Shown here piece after piece: positions 25,261 to 31,913 of a stretch of 40,870 bases of DNA. The notes beneath the pieces are model-generated. The model was not told the DNA's origin, did not search any database, and saw nothing but the letters and a program-made list of their open reading frames with translations. Location of the stretch: IMG/VR virus record IMGVR_UViG_3300032829_000022, positions 1 to 40,870 of that record; one strand, 5' to 3'. The number at the start of each line of letters is the position of its first letter. Position 1 is the stretch's first letter. Origin of the DNA: a virus. Made by a program: the position numbers and the translations under genes.

Positions 25261-27029
25261 GTTACGGGACCTCCTGTCTGCTGCCAGCACGGGCTAGGGC
25301 TGATGTCCCCATCTGTGCGAAACTGAAATGTGATGAACGAGTTTGGGCTCGTGGTGATGTCCATGTTGGTTCCACCAATGGAATCCAGGTAGAACGGCGC
25401 CGCTCCAGCGCCAGGGCTTCCGGCGTGCTTGATTGTGCGAGATGCCGTAAAGGTAAGTCGTACTTTGTCCCCACCGAACTTCCCGACGGTTCCGATGCCG
25501 AGGAAGTCCTCGGTCCCGCTCACCAAAACGTCATTTCTAGCTGGACTCGCGAGGACTCCCGCCGAGGTCGCGACCGCAGAATCGAATGGAGTGTGTAGGA
25601 ATCCTGGTCCTATCGCATCGGCTGGGTGCTGAAGTGGAAGACTTCGACCACTGAGCGATGGGTGGTCGATTCCGCCAGAGTCCGGTATCGACATCGTAGT
25701 GACGATGCGAGTCTGGCGGTTGGAATCCTGCCACTGGAAATAAACTTCAAGCTCTGGAACCTCAGAGCTAATGGGAGTCACGGCGAATGGCCGAACCTCG
25801 ACGCGGTCTGTGGCCAACATCGCGTGATCAGCGGCAAGTGTTGCCTGCATGGTATAGAGAGTCGGCTCTGTCGCGATAATGGGTGGCCCGTAGACCGTCA
25901 AGAATGGCGCATCCTCACTGTTGTCCAGATGAATGAGAACGAACTGGAAGTAGACGGTGGGGGGCGATACGTCGACGAAATTGCAGCTCAAGACCGCATA
26001 GATGGTAACCTGGCCGGCAGGAAATACCGTCAATCCAGGTGTGCCATTGAGGGTTACGAATGTGCCACTGGCGAAGAAGTTGAGCGTTCCTCCACCACTT
26101 GCGGTTTGGATTTGGGTCGATAGGTCGGCGCCCTGGCTGGCAAGCTCTCGGCCGGTTAGAAGGTTCGTATGGGTGGAAGACGCGTAGGTGGAAGATACCG
26201 ACAATGTTAGCGTCGTGACATCCATCGTTGCCGACGCAGTTTGGATCTGATAGAACTTCCCATATTGGGCCGCGAGTGGGTCGCCAGACACCTGAACAGT
26301 CGCGTACTGATTGAGCGTCGTCGATGTGTTGGAATCTACCGCTCTACGGATGACGGCCGGGCGAGAATCGCTACCCTGATCGATGACTTCATAGATCCAA
26401 AGATGAGGCGAGTCGCCATTGGTAGAGGCATCCCATGGGATGAGAATCCTATCCCCATAGGCAAGCGTCGTCGTTGTTCCACCTGTCAGCGCACCTTTGA
26501 TCTCTCCGTTGTAGTTGTTCTGCCAGGTGGACGTTCCGGATATCTGGGTCCACTGACTGAAGTTGGCGCCCCATCCGGAAGCGAAGGCGAGTAGGTACTT
26601 GACTGGGGCTCGTAGATTTGGGTCTGGAATGAAGGCCGGATAGAGGGTCGCTCCCGCTACCGGAGCCTGCTGGACGATGGTGTTCGTTACCGAATTGGTG
26701 ATCGTCTGTGTTAGGGTCGTATTGTTGACGATGGTCTTCGTTATCTCGGTAGCGTTGGCGCCAAGAAGAAGCGTCCTAGACCCATCTGCACCCTGGACAG
26801 TCTTTGTCATCGTCGAGTCTACGACCAACTTGTCATCGAGCACACCCGGCGTATCGGTCGCATCGATTCCAACCTGACCTAGCCAATCCACAGCCCAGTT
26901 GAGGACCTTCCGAACCTGAACTAGGAGCGGATGAACTTCTTTCTGCGCCCAAACGAGAAACGATTCATCATCCGGCTGTCTGGGCGAGACCGCTTCCTTG
27001 ATTTTCAGCTTCGGGATGAACCGCATCAT
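25257..27029 (-). CDS. Fibre-like structural protein
   Basis: A 590-residue protein with tandem ATG starts at 27029 and 27026. The N-terminus is helical and charged (FLVWAQKEVHPLLVQVRKVLNWAVDWLG). A Thr/Asn/Val repeat zone about 85-115 (TKTIVNNTTLTQTITNSVTN) is trimeric-stalk-like, followed by long beta-rich domains. The composition suggests a minor virion fibre. It is coupled to the secreted Thr/Gly-rich gene by ATGA at 25257-25260, so the two may act together. No enzymatic motif was recognised. Confidence 0.5.
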   Translation of the reverse strand: MMRFIPKLKIKEAVSPRQPDDESFLVWAQKEVHPLLVQVRKVLNWAVDWLGQVGIDATDTPGVLDDKLVVDSTMTKTVQGADGSRTLLLGANATEITKTIVNNTTLTQTITNSVTNTIVQQAPVAGATLYPAFIPDPNLRAPVKYLLAFASGWGANFSQWTQISGTSTWQNNYNGEIKGALTGGTTTTLAYGDRILIPWDASTNGDSPHLWIYEVIDQGSDSRPAVIRRAVDSNTSTTLNQYATVQVSGDPLAAQYGKFYQIQTASATMDVTTLTLSVSSTYASSTHTNLLTGRELASQGADLSTQIQTASGGGTLNFFASGTFVTLNGTPGLTVFPAGQVTIYAVLSCNFVDVSPPTVYFQFVLIHLDNSEDAPFLTVYGPPIIATEPTLYTMQATLAADHAMLATDRVEVRPFAVTPISSEVPELEVYFQWQDSNRQTRIVTTMSIPDSGGIDHPSLSGRSLPLQHPADAIGPGFLHTPFDSAVATSAGVLASPARNDVLVSGTEDFLGIGTVGKFGGDKVRLTFTASRTIKHAGSPGAGAAPFYLDSIGGTNMDITTSPNSFITFQFRTDGDISPSPCWQQTGGPVT

Positions 27030-27403
27030 TACTCTTCTTTGGAAGGCGTAACGTCGATTACATCATATTGCGCTTCTTGTGCGGGAGCTGCCCCCACGGC
27101 ATATCTAGCAATCATAGGCGTGGCGAGGTCCTTGGCGCCGGCTATCCGCTGGGCAATCTCGACGCGCGTGAAGTGCTGGGTCATGTAGAGAGGCGCACTT
27201 TTGGCCGGCAGCATGGCGTCGCAGTGGATGTTCCAGTCGGCATCGCTCATACCTGGAGGCCGAATTAGGCCGCCCGTTTCCTCGTTCCTGGGAAGCTCGT
27301 TCGTCCGACCAGCAATCTCCACAATTTCAGCCGACTTGGCCATGATTTGACCAAATCGTTTCGCGACCTGTTGGCCGGATGCGGTTGCAAGGTCGGTTGC
27401 CAC
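27029..27403 (-). CDS. Small hypothetical protein upstream of the fibre gene
   Basis: A 124-residue protein from a GTG at 27403 with AAGGA about 7 bases upstream. It is helical, with the centre GMSDADWNIHCDAMLPAKSAP and a C-terminus ending DVTPSKEE. Its position near the start of the late operon, upstream of terL, is where a small terminase subunit may lie, but no DNA-binding motif supports that. Function is unknown. Confidence 0.55.
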   Translation of the reverse strand: MATDLATASGQQVAKRFGQIMAKSAEIVEIAGRTNELPRNEETGGLIRPPGMSDADWNIHCDAMLPAKSAPLYMTQHFTRVEIAQRIAGAKDLATPMIARYAVGAAPAQEAQYDVIDVTPSKEE

Positions 27404-27420
27404 GTGAGGTTCCTTACAGA

Positions 27421-27573
27421 CTACTGCTTGGAAACTTCCGAGTCAACCTTGGGCTCCTCCTTACGTTCCTCCGAGTCCTTACGTTCCTCCGAGTCCTTCT
27501 TCTTCCCGAAGACCTCATCCCAGTTTTTCCGGTAGTTCTCGTTTGGCAACATGGAGCGGATTTCGTCAGGCAT
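27421..27573 (-). CDS. 50-residue charged protein with internal repeat
   Basis: The ATG at 27573 with AAAGGA upstream starts a 50-residue frame (MPDEIRSMLPNENYRKNWDE...). It contains a perfect tandem repeat of KDSEER and ends at TAG 27421-27423. It is very hydrophilic. It fits tightly between neighbours with the same orientation and good spacing, which supports coding. Function is unknown. Confidence 0.6.
   Translation of the reverse strand: MPDEIRSMLPNENYRKNWDEVFGKKKDSEERKDSEERKEEPKVDSEVSKQ
27461..27496 (-). repeat. 18-bp perfect tandem duplication
   Basis: TTACGTTCCTCCGAGTCC occurs twice in direct succession (27461-27478, 27479-27496), in frame within the small charged protein gene, giving the repeated KDSEER unit. 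Confidence 0.85.
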
Positions 27574-27576
27574 GGT

Positions 27577-27735
27577 CTAGCGTCCTTTCTTGGCCTTCGG
27601 CTCATTGGCATAGAGGGCGCGCAACTGAGCGTTGGCCCTTCCGATAGGCAGCGGCTTCTTCGACATGGGCTCGCCAGTGGCAGACTTCACCACCTGGCCC
27701 TTCCCGTTTCCAGTGACCTTGATGTGGTAAGGCAT
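27577..27735 (-). CDS. 52-residue basic protein
   Basis: The ATG at 27735 with GGAGGG four bases upstream starts a frame of 52 residues (MPYHIKVTGNGKGQVVKSA...), ending KAKKGR. It is basic with small beta-type segments. Start and stop fit closely between adjacent leftward genes. It could be a small nucleic-acid-binding protein; this is a guess from charge only. Confidence 0.6.
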   Translation of the reverse strand: MPYHIKVTGNGKGQVVKSATGEPMSKKPLPIGRANAQLRALYANEPKAKKGR

Positions 27736-27736
27736 A

Positions 27737-27958
27737 TTACCCTCCTTCTGACTTGAGAACCTTCAACCTTGGACGTTGTGGAATGGTGGAAATATCGACG
27801 CCGTGACCAGATAGGGAGGCTATCACGTTGCTCCTGATGCGCATGCAACGGGTAGGCACACCCTTGAGAGCCGCCATGATGGTATTCATGGACGCACCTG
27901 TGGCGGCCTGCACCTGTTGGCGCAAGCGAATGTCTCCCAGTGCTTCTAGGGCAGTCAC
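27737..27958 (-). CDS. Cro/LacI-type helix-turn-helix regulator
   Basis: A 73-residue protein with a GTG start overlapping the previous stop (GTGA). Residues about 11-45 (LRQQVQAATGASMNTIMAALKGV) fit a helix-turn-helix with the GASMNTI turn, and the tail is basic. It is the second gene after the divergent control region, which contains a 7+7 bp palindrome (28161-28177). It may therefore control its own operon and the divergent gene, as Cro-type proteins do. Confidence 0.55.
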   Translation of the reverse strand: MTALEALGDIRLRQQVQAATGASMNTIMAALKGVPTRCMRIRSNVIASLSGHGVDISTIPQRPRLKVLKSEGG

Positions 27959-28140
27959 GCGGCCTTCACAAGCTCAAGTGGTTGCCGTGACACGTGGGGC
28001 ATCTCTACACCGCGAGACACTGTCACATCAGCAGTAACCCGTCCCCCATCCAGAGCGCGCAGAACATCCTGCGGGTCGAACGTTACCTCGACCTCCGTGT
28101 CATCCGACATCACCGGAACCGTAACGCGAACCTTGTTCAT
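27955..28140 (-). CDS. First gene of the leftward operon, unknown
   Basis: A 61-residue acidic, beta-rich protein (MNKVRVTVPVMSDDTEVEV...). Its ATG lies 10 bases from the operator-like repeats, so its leader is very short and its ribosome site is weak. It overlaps the HTH gene by four bases. It may be a small regulator or an anti-host protein; no family is recognised. Confidence 0.5.
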   Translation of the reverse strand: MNKVRVTVPVMSDDTEVEVTFDPQDVLRALDGGRVTADVTVSRGVEMPHVSRQPLELVKAA

Positions 28141-28150
28141 AATGATTCAT

Positions 28151-28177
28151 CTTGACTCAACTTGACTCAAAGTCAAG
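28151..28177. promoter_or_regulatory. Operator-like repeat cluster
   Basis: The decamer CTTGACTCAA is repeated directly (28151-28160, 28161-28170). The second copy begins a perfect palindrome, CTTGACT-CAA-AGTCAAG (28161-28177). A 9-base palindrome ATGATTCAT lies beside it (28142-28150). The site sits between the leftward late operon and a rightward gene. Each CTTGACT also holds a TTGACT -35-like box on one strand or the other, so a repressor here could block promoters in both directions. Confidence 0.6.
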
Positions 28178-28195
28178 TGTAGAGTACCCCTATGG

Positions 28196-28292
28196 AGCTA
28201 GTCGGGTTCGGTGGCTACCGCAGACTAGCTTGGTAACCACCCAACCTCAAGGTGAGCCGCCCGCGATGCCAGGTAACGCGTGAACCCTGGCA
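28196..28292 (+). other. Structured leader with two inverted repeats
   Basis: AGCTAGTC (28196-28203) pairs with GACTAGCT (28223-28230) around an inner hairpin CGGT-GGCT-ACCG. A second stem pairs TGCCAGG (28267-28273) with CCTGGCA (28286-28292). Both precede the small rightward gene at 28314. They may form a 5' leader RNA structure, with no recognised riboswitch class. Confidence 0.45.
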
Positions 28293-28313
28293 CTACTTAC
28301 GAGGAGTGAAGCG

Positions 28314-28478
28314 ATGGCGAAGAGGCTCAAGCCAGTTGAATACAAGAATGTCCAGTCCTCCAACCGGGGACACCTCATCCATAACGGTCGCTGCATCCAA
28401 TGCGGAGCCAAGAAGCCCAAGAGAGGCGGTTGGTCTGTAGCCTGTAAGGAAGATAAACGCGCGTTCATGGGAGGGTAG
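28314..28478 (+). CDS. Small Cys-rich rightward protein
   Basis: A 54-residue basic protein (MAKRLKPVEYKNVQSSNRG...) with CIQC at 27-30 and a further Cys at 44, suggesting a partial zinc knuckle. GAGGAG lies 8 bases upstream of the ATG. It is a single-gene unit closed by the terminator at 28499-28529 and faces the divergent operator, so it is probably a control protein of the switch region. Function is unknown. Confidence 0.6.
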   Translation: MAKRLKPVEYKNVQSSNRGHLIHNGRCIQCGAKKPKRGGWSVACKEDKRAFMGG

Positions 28479-28498
28479 CGGTACGCTCCTCCAACTGC

Positions 28499-28529
28499 GC
28501 CATCCACACAACTGGGTGGCCTTTTCTTT
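28499..28529 (+). terminator. Intrinsic terminator of the rightward small gene
   Basis: GCCATCCA (28499-28506), a 6-base loop, and TGGGTGGC (28513-28520) form an 8-bp stem (one G-T wobble), followed by CTTTTCTTT. It lies 21 bases after the stop of the Cys-rich gene. Confidence 0.7.
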
Positions 28530-28633
28530 GCCCTGAGCATGACGTGGCAGCTTAGGAAGTGGAACGGCTGAAAATTGGCGGAAGCAATGGTGCGATAACC
28601 CAAAAGTAGAACGATGGAAAATCTGCGGAAAGG

Positions 28634-28987
28634 CTATAGAGCCGGTTTCAGTGGGGTACTGTCTGAGGGGGTACCCCTACCGTCCTCGTGAACCAGGTTG
28701 GCCGTCGACTCCTCTAGCGCATGGGCCGCCCTCTGCAGCTGCTTGCGAGCTCGTGCGTTTGCTGCCCGCTCTAGTCTGGCAGGTAGCATGGTGTCCACCA
28801 GCCTGATCGCCCCCTCCAGGCTCACATACCACGGCGAGTTGGCGCCGGTCTGCGTCTGCCCCCAGCGCACGACCGGCCTGCGAATGAGCTGTACCTGCGC
28901 ACCCTCGCACCACTTGCGGCAGGTCGCGGGCCGGCACCCGAGCAGGCCCGCAACGGTTGTGAGCCGCACCAGGTTGATCAGCGCCAT
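28634..28987 (-). CDS. HTH-containing putative regulator
   Basis: A 117-residue protein. Residues about 7-32 (VRLTTVAGLLGCRPATCRKWCEGA) resemble an excisionase/MerR-type helix-turn-helix. There follow a strand and wing (IRRPVVRWGQ, SPWYVSLEGAIRLVDT) and a helical Ala/Arg-rich tail. No integrase is visible nearby, so a transcriptional role is more likely than excision. Base composition is more GC-rich than its neighbours. A 29-codon leader ORF overlaps its start and may control its translation. Confidence 0.5.
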   Translation of the reverse strand: MALINLVRLTTVAGLLGCRPATCRKWCEGAQVQLIRRPVVRWGQTQTGANSPWYVSLEGAIRLVDTMLPARLERAANARARKQLQRAAHALEESTANLVHEDGRGTPSDSTPLKPAL

Positions 28988-29067
28988 GACTGCGCATCAC
29001 CCACGCTGTAGCTGGCCTGCACCCGCTGCCATCCAGCCGGCGCAACGCTCACCAGACGCTGTTTCAT
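28978..29067 (-). CDS. Leader peptide-like ORF upstream of the HTH gene
   Basis: The ATG at 29067 with AGGAG upstream starts a 29-residue frame (MKQRLVSVAPAGWQRVQASY...), whose stop lies 9 bases inside the HTH gene. A TATATATA -10-like stretch (29082-29090) precedes it. It may be a coupled leader or a regulatory peptide. The coding call is weak because the frame is short. Confidence 0.35.
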   Translation of the reverse strand: MKQRLVSVAPAGWQRVQASYSVGDAQSWR

Positions 29068-29212
29068 GGCTCGTCCACTCCTATATATAGATAGAGCGTG
29101 CCAGACCAGGGCAGGAAGCGCAAGGGCGGCGCGCGGACTAGCGGACATCAGTCCCGGCTGTCTACTCGCCCATCCGCCTATGACATTTCCGTCGTGGGGA
29201 CTCGAGACCCCA

Positions 29213-29252
29213 TATGGTCATGTATGGTCACGTATCGTCACATATGGTCACG
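29213..29252. repeat. Four 10-bp iterons
   Basis: TATGGTCATG, TATGGTCACG, TATCGTCACA and TATGGTCACG follow each other without gaps. The 10-bp period places each copy on the same DNA face. They lie in non-coding DNA and look like a cooperative protein-binding array, either operator or replication iterons. Confidence 0.65.
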
Positions 29253-29648
29253 CAGTAGATGGGGTGGGGTCTGGAGTCACCAGTTGACAGGTAGGCGCGT
29301 CGGGTCCATGCTCGGAGCAGTGATGGTCCCGATGAATACCGACCCGACGCAGCAAACAGAGCGCCAGTGGAATGACTGGGGTGATTTGCGAGTACGCATT
29401 GAGCCAATGCAAGCGACAGGCACGTCAGCGGCGCATCCGTGCCGGCGGAGGGTCGGGGGGCTGCGCAGCGCACTAGAGCCGATGGCGGGCTGCGGGCCTG
29501 CCAGGTCGCGCGCTCTAGGCCGCACTCATAGTGCTCGGGCTGGCAGCCGTCTGGCCTAGCCGAGAGTACGAGCTATCGACACCTAGACCGGACTCCGGAG
29601 AGGGCGCCGCATGCGTTGGCTCTGGGCTTGCATGGGGTGTCGATTGGG

Positions 29649-29691
29649 TGACAATTCTTGTAACGTGCGATTGCGCTATGACAATCCTTGT
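29649..29691. promoter_or_regulatory. Paired ACAA-N3-TTGT dyads
   Basis: TGACAATTCTTGT (29649-29661) and TGACAATCCTTGT (29679-29691) differ at one base and are exactly 30 bp apart, three helical turns. Each contains the dyad ACAA-N3-TTGT. They are likely sites for a dimeric regulator upstream of the early operon. Confidence 0.5.
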
Positions 29692-30059
29692 CTGTCGCTA
29701 GTTTGTGTATTTTCAGCTACTTAGCTTTCTCTGTGCCTTGTTCGCGCCAATCTGACACGACAATTTACGTCACCTTGTTTTGCCTGCGTGAAATATCCCC
29801 AGCAATCCCGCCATTTCCAGCCCGCTCACGAGTTGGCACAGGGCCTGCATTACCCTAGTCCATCACGCCGGTGGTGAGTAGACCGAGACCGAGTAGCTCT
29901 CTGAAAACTGCATCCTCTCGAATCTAGCAGGCAAAGCCCTCATCCCGCGAAGCCCCCAAGCGGCGCCATAGCGGCAAGGAATAAGCCACCTGACGACAGA
30001 CGAAAGGCAAGAGCGATTCTGGCCTAGGTAGCTCCGAGCTGCCTAGCGGTGCCAGGGTC

Positions 30060-30141
30060 GGGGAGATGATCGCAAGTCTCCCCACTACGGGCGGGCCGGG
30101 CTGCAATGCCAGGGCTCAGTGGTGCGAATCCACAGCCGCCC
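30060..30141 (+). other. Hairpin plus tRNA-acceptor-like minihelix
   Basis: GGGGAGA (30060-30066) pairs with TCTCCCC (30077-30083). Just after it, GGGCGGG (30089-30095) can pair at six of seven positions with GCCGCCC (30135-30141), enclosing GTGG-TGCGAAT-CCAC, which resembles a T-arm. The enclosed RNA is only about 53 nt and has no anticodon arm, so it is not called a tRNA. Confidence 0.35.
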
Positions 30142-30173
30142 ACTACACTACACTACACTACACTACACTACAC
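30141..30173. repeat. (CACTA)6 microsatellite
   Basis: Six perfect CACTA units (30141-30170) plus CAC, 9-40 bases before the ribosome-site region of the first early gene. Copy number could change by slippage and alter spacing between promoter and gene. Confidence 0.9.
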
Positions 30174-30181
30174 AGCAACGA

Positions 30182-30282
30182 CAACCACGGAGGGACAGAC
30201 CATGATGACGAGTATCACGGCATACGTAGACGGTTTCGGCGACTTGCTGACAGGCGATACGGCGGAACGCATTAGAGCAGCG
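30182..30282 (+). repeat. 101-bp direct repeat, copy 1
   Basis: Perfectly repeated at 30599-30699. It includes the ribosome site GGAGGGACAGACC and the first 27 codons of the gene at 30202. After one mismatch, six more bases match. Confidence 0.95.
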
Positions 30283-30534
30283 TCGGCCGCGCGCGCGCTC
30301 GCTGAGATGGTCTCGGAGCTGACCTGTCTCCAGCAGACCCTCCAGAACGCCACCTCAGCCGTGGTAGCTCTACAGGTCGCAGTAGACAAGGAGGCGATAC
30401 GGGTGCAGACGCGTGTACTTCGCCGGGCGCTGGACGAGTTAGAGGACCACGCGGACGACGCACAGGATCTGCTGAGCGAGATCGAGCACGCCGCAGGTCT
30501 CGTGCGAGAGGACGGCAGCCGGATCGACGAATAG
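30202..30534 (+). CDS. Early helical protein sharing a duplicated N-terminus
   Basis: A 110-residue protein with tandem ATGs after GGAGGG. Residues 1-27 (MMTSITAYVDGFGDLLTGDT...) are identical to those of the gene at 30619. The rest is a long amphipathic helix/coiled coil (LAEMVSELTCLQQTLQNATS...VLRRALDELEDHADDAQDLL). It is the first gene of the early operon and is followed by intergenic RNA element A. The shared 5' end suggests a common expression or localisation module. Function is unknown. Confidence 0.6.
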   Translation: MMTSITAYVDGFGDLLTGDTAERIRAASAARALAEMVSELTCLQQTLQNATSAVVALQVAVDKEAIRVQTRVLRRALDELEDHADDAQDLLSEIEHAAGLVREDGSRIDE

Positions 30535-30540
30535 ATCTCC

Positions 30541-30590
30541 CGCGCCTCGTGCGCGCTCCACCCCGCAGCCTCTGCGGGGTGGAGCGGACC
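30541..30590 (+). other. Intergenic RNA element, copy A
   Basis: It starts 6 bases after the TAG with CGCGCCTCGTGCGCGCTC (30541-30558). A 14-bp perfect stem follows (30554-30567 with 30573-30586), then GAGCGGACC. The 18-base head and the GAGCGGACC end are shared with copies B and C; the apical part differs. Confidence 0.7.
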
Positions 30591-30598
30591 TGAGACAC

Positions 30599-30699
30599 CA
30601 ACCACGGAGGGACAGACCATGATGACGAGTATCACGGCATACGTAGACGGTTTCGGCGACTTGCTGACAGGCGATACGGCGGAACGCATTAGAGCAGCG
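30599..30699 (+). repeat. 101-bp direct repeat, copy 2
   Basis: Identical to 30182-30282, offset by 417 bp. It supplies the ribosome site and first 27 codons of the gene at 30619. Confidence 0.95.
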
Positions 30700-30840
30700 A
30701 CGGCCGACGAGAAAGCTGCCAGTCACGACGCTGGATCCACTGGCATGATCGAGACTTCCGTGGCCACCAAGACTCTTCACCACCAATGCCCTAAGTGGTG
30801 CCGACTGATGGATGACTATCGCCCGGGATGGGACGACTAG
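30619..30840 (+). CDS. Small early protein with duplicated N-terminus
   Basis: A 73-residue protein. The first 27 residues match the gene at 30202 exactly. The C-terminal part is different and ends in a Cys/His/Trp-rich segment (LHHQCPKWCRLMDDYRPGWDD). The copied 5' end joined to a new 3' end looks like modular gene assembly. The stop is followed by RNA element B. Function is unknown. Confidence 0.55.
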   Translation: MMTSITAYVDGFGDLLTGDTAERIRAATADEKAASHDAGSTGMIETSVATKTLHHQCPKWCRLMDDYRPGWDD

Positions 30841-30847
30841 CACCCCG

Positions 30848-30901
30848 CGCGCCTCGTGCGCGCTCTCTGATCGAGGAGTCTCGACCACAGAGCGGACCCG
30901 A
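30848..30901 (+). other. Intergenic RNA element, copy B
   Basis: The same 18-base head (30848-30865) starts 7 bases after a TAG. CGCTCT (30861-30866) pairs with AGAGCG (30889-30894) over an inner TCGAG/CTCGA hairpin, ending GAGCGGACCCGA (30890-30901). Confidence 0.7.
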
Positions 30902-30948
30902 TGCCACCGAGCCGGCCGGATGCCGGCAAATCGAGATAGGAGATCACA

Positions 30949-31455
30949 ATGCGGAATGACACACGAGAGTATATGCAGAGTCAGCAATACCGAAATCTGA
31001 TCGCTGCGGCGTCTGCTGATGAGATGACGAATTTTGGCGGACGTCTCCGTGTCGACGCCAATGGCCTCGTCTGGTCCGACGGCACACGCGAGACGGCAGC
31101 ATATTTGGTAAGTCGCGGATGGATGGCACCCAGCTATCGCATTAGTGGCGGATGTGTGCAAGTGCCTGTAGCGGACTGCACAGATCAGCATCCATCCGCA
31201 GATCTCGGCTGGTGCGCCCGGTATCCTGTGCAGCGTGGTGGATTCGTCGAAGGTCCTCGCGGCCGGCATAATTCGCGCGGACGAGTGAGGTTGGTTCCGC
31301 TCGCGGATTGGGACGCCTGGGCCGCAGCGCCGGGTGGCATCATGTGGGACCGCGAAGACGAAGCGGATGTGTACGCTCGCGCGGCAGCATGTGGGCTCGC
31401 GCTACCGCCGTCCGCTGAAGGTCCGAGGACAGGACCGAGCGGTCACCTACTGTAG
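30949..31455 (+). CDS. Early protein, unknown
   Basis: A 168-residue protein with AGGAGA before its ATG. It has an N-terminal helix (MRNDTREYMQSQQYRNLIAAA), then a Gly/Trp/Arg-rich beta part with four Cys. It has no signal peptide and no recognised motif. It lies between intergenic elements B and C. It could be an anti-host factor, as is common in this part of phage genomes, but that is only positional. Confidence 0.55.
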   Translation: MRNDTREYMQSQQYRNLIAAASADEMTNFGGRLRVDANGLVWSDGTRETAAYLVSRGWMAPSYRISGGCVQVPVADCTDQHPSADLGWCARYPVQRGGFVEGPRGRHNSRGRVRLVPLADWDAWAAAPGGIMWDREDEADVYARAAACGLALPPSAEGPRTGPSGHLL

Positions 31456-31463
31456 CCCCCCCG

Positions 31464-31516
31464 CGCGCCTCGTGCGCGCTCTGGCCGCCACCATGTGACG
31501 ACTGGAGCGGACCCGA
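31464..31516 (+). other. Intergenic RNA element, copy C
   Basis: The 18-base head is at 31464-31481, 8 bases after the TAG. CGCTC (31477-31481) pairs with GAGCG (31505-31509), and the element ends GAGCGGACCCGA (31505-31516). The apical sequence differs from A and B. Confidence 0.7.
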
Positions 31517-31546
31517 GGACAACATCAACAACAAAACGGAGTGACC

Positions 31547-31876
31547 ATGACCAGGACCATCGCGACCCTCATCATCTCGACCCTACTTTCAACCGCCGCC
31601 ATCGCCGCCGACAAGGCGCCTGCCAAGACCATCGTCAAGAAAGCCGACCTGCCCGAGCTCGTTGGCTCCCAGAAGTCCGCCGCGAAGTACAACGACGGAA
31701 TTCCAACGTGCTTTGGTGGAGACCGCGCCGTCGTCACCAACATGGACGCCGAGCCAATGTTGACCTGGAACGGCAACCACCAGAATCACCCGTGTTTCGG
31801 CGCTGACAAGGTCTACGTCTGCCGCGCTGGAAAGAATTTGTCCGTGCGCTGCGAAGCGCCCTCCGTCGCCAAGTAG
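31547..31876 (+). CDS. Secreted small Cys-containing protein
   Basis: A 109-residue protein from the ATG at 31547 (CGGAGTG upstream). It has a Sec signal peptide, MTRTIATLIISTLLSTAAIA followed by ADKAPA. The mature part has four Cys (CFGGD, HPCFGAD, VYVCRAG, VRCEAP), probably two disulfides. An early periplasmic phage protein suggests superinfection exclusion or envelope modification, inferred from location and export only. Confidence 0.65.
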   Translation: MTRTIATLIISTLLSTAAIAADKAPAKTIVKKADLPELVGSQKSAAKYNDGIPTCFGGDRAVVTNMDAEPMLTWNGNHQNHPCFGADKVYVCRAGKNLSVRCEAPSVAK

Positions 31877-31913
31877 CGCATAGGCGAAACCGGGCAGGCT
31901 AGCTGCTTTGCCT

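Larger units (their letters stand above)
29256..30201. other. Non-coding control region
   Basis: There is no convincing gene here: open frames are Arg/Ser/Pro-rich and lack ribosome sites. The left part (29280-29640) is GC-rich. An AT-richer island follows (29649-29810) with paired dyads. Stem-loops and a pentamer repeat lie near 30060-30173. It precedes the rightward early operon and probably holds its promoter, but no strong -35/-10 pair could be fixed. Confidence 0.45.

Noticed and set aside
27029-27403. Small terminase subunit
   Set aside because: The position is suggestive, but there is no HTH or coiled-coil pattern typical of TerS, and it is separated from terL by two long genes.
28634-28987. 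Excisionase call implying a temperate phage
   Set aside because: The HTH is compatible with excisionase, but no integrase or attachment site is visible, so only a general regulator is called.
29098-29559. 153-codon plus-strand frame in the control region
   Set aside because: No ribosome site and Arg/Ser/Gly/Trp-rich random-like sequence. It runs through the 10-bp iterons, so the region is better read as non-coding.
30089-30141. Possible second tRNA
   Set aside because: Only acceptor- and T-arm-like pairings exist, the total is about 53 nt, the T-loop has G for the second T, and there is no anticodon arm.
30141-30173. CRISPR-like short repeats
   Set aside because: Five-base units without spacers; a microsatellite. 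No CRISPR array or cas gene was seen in the window.
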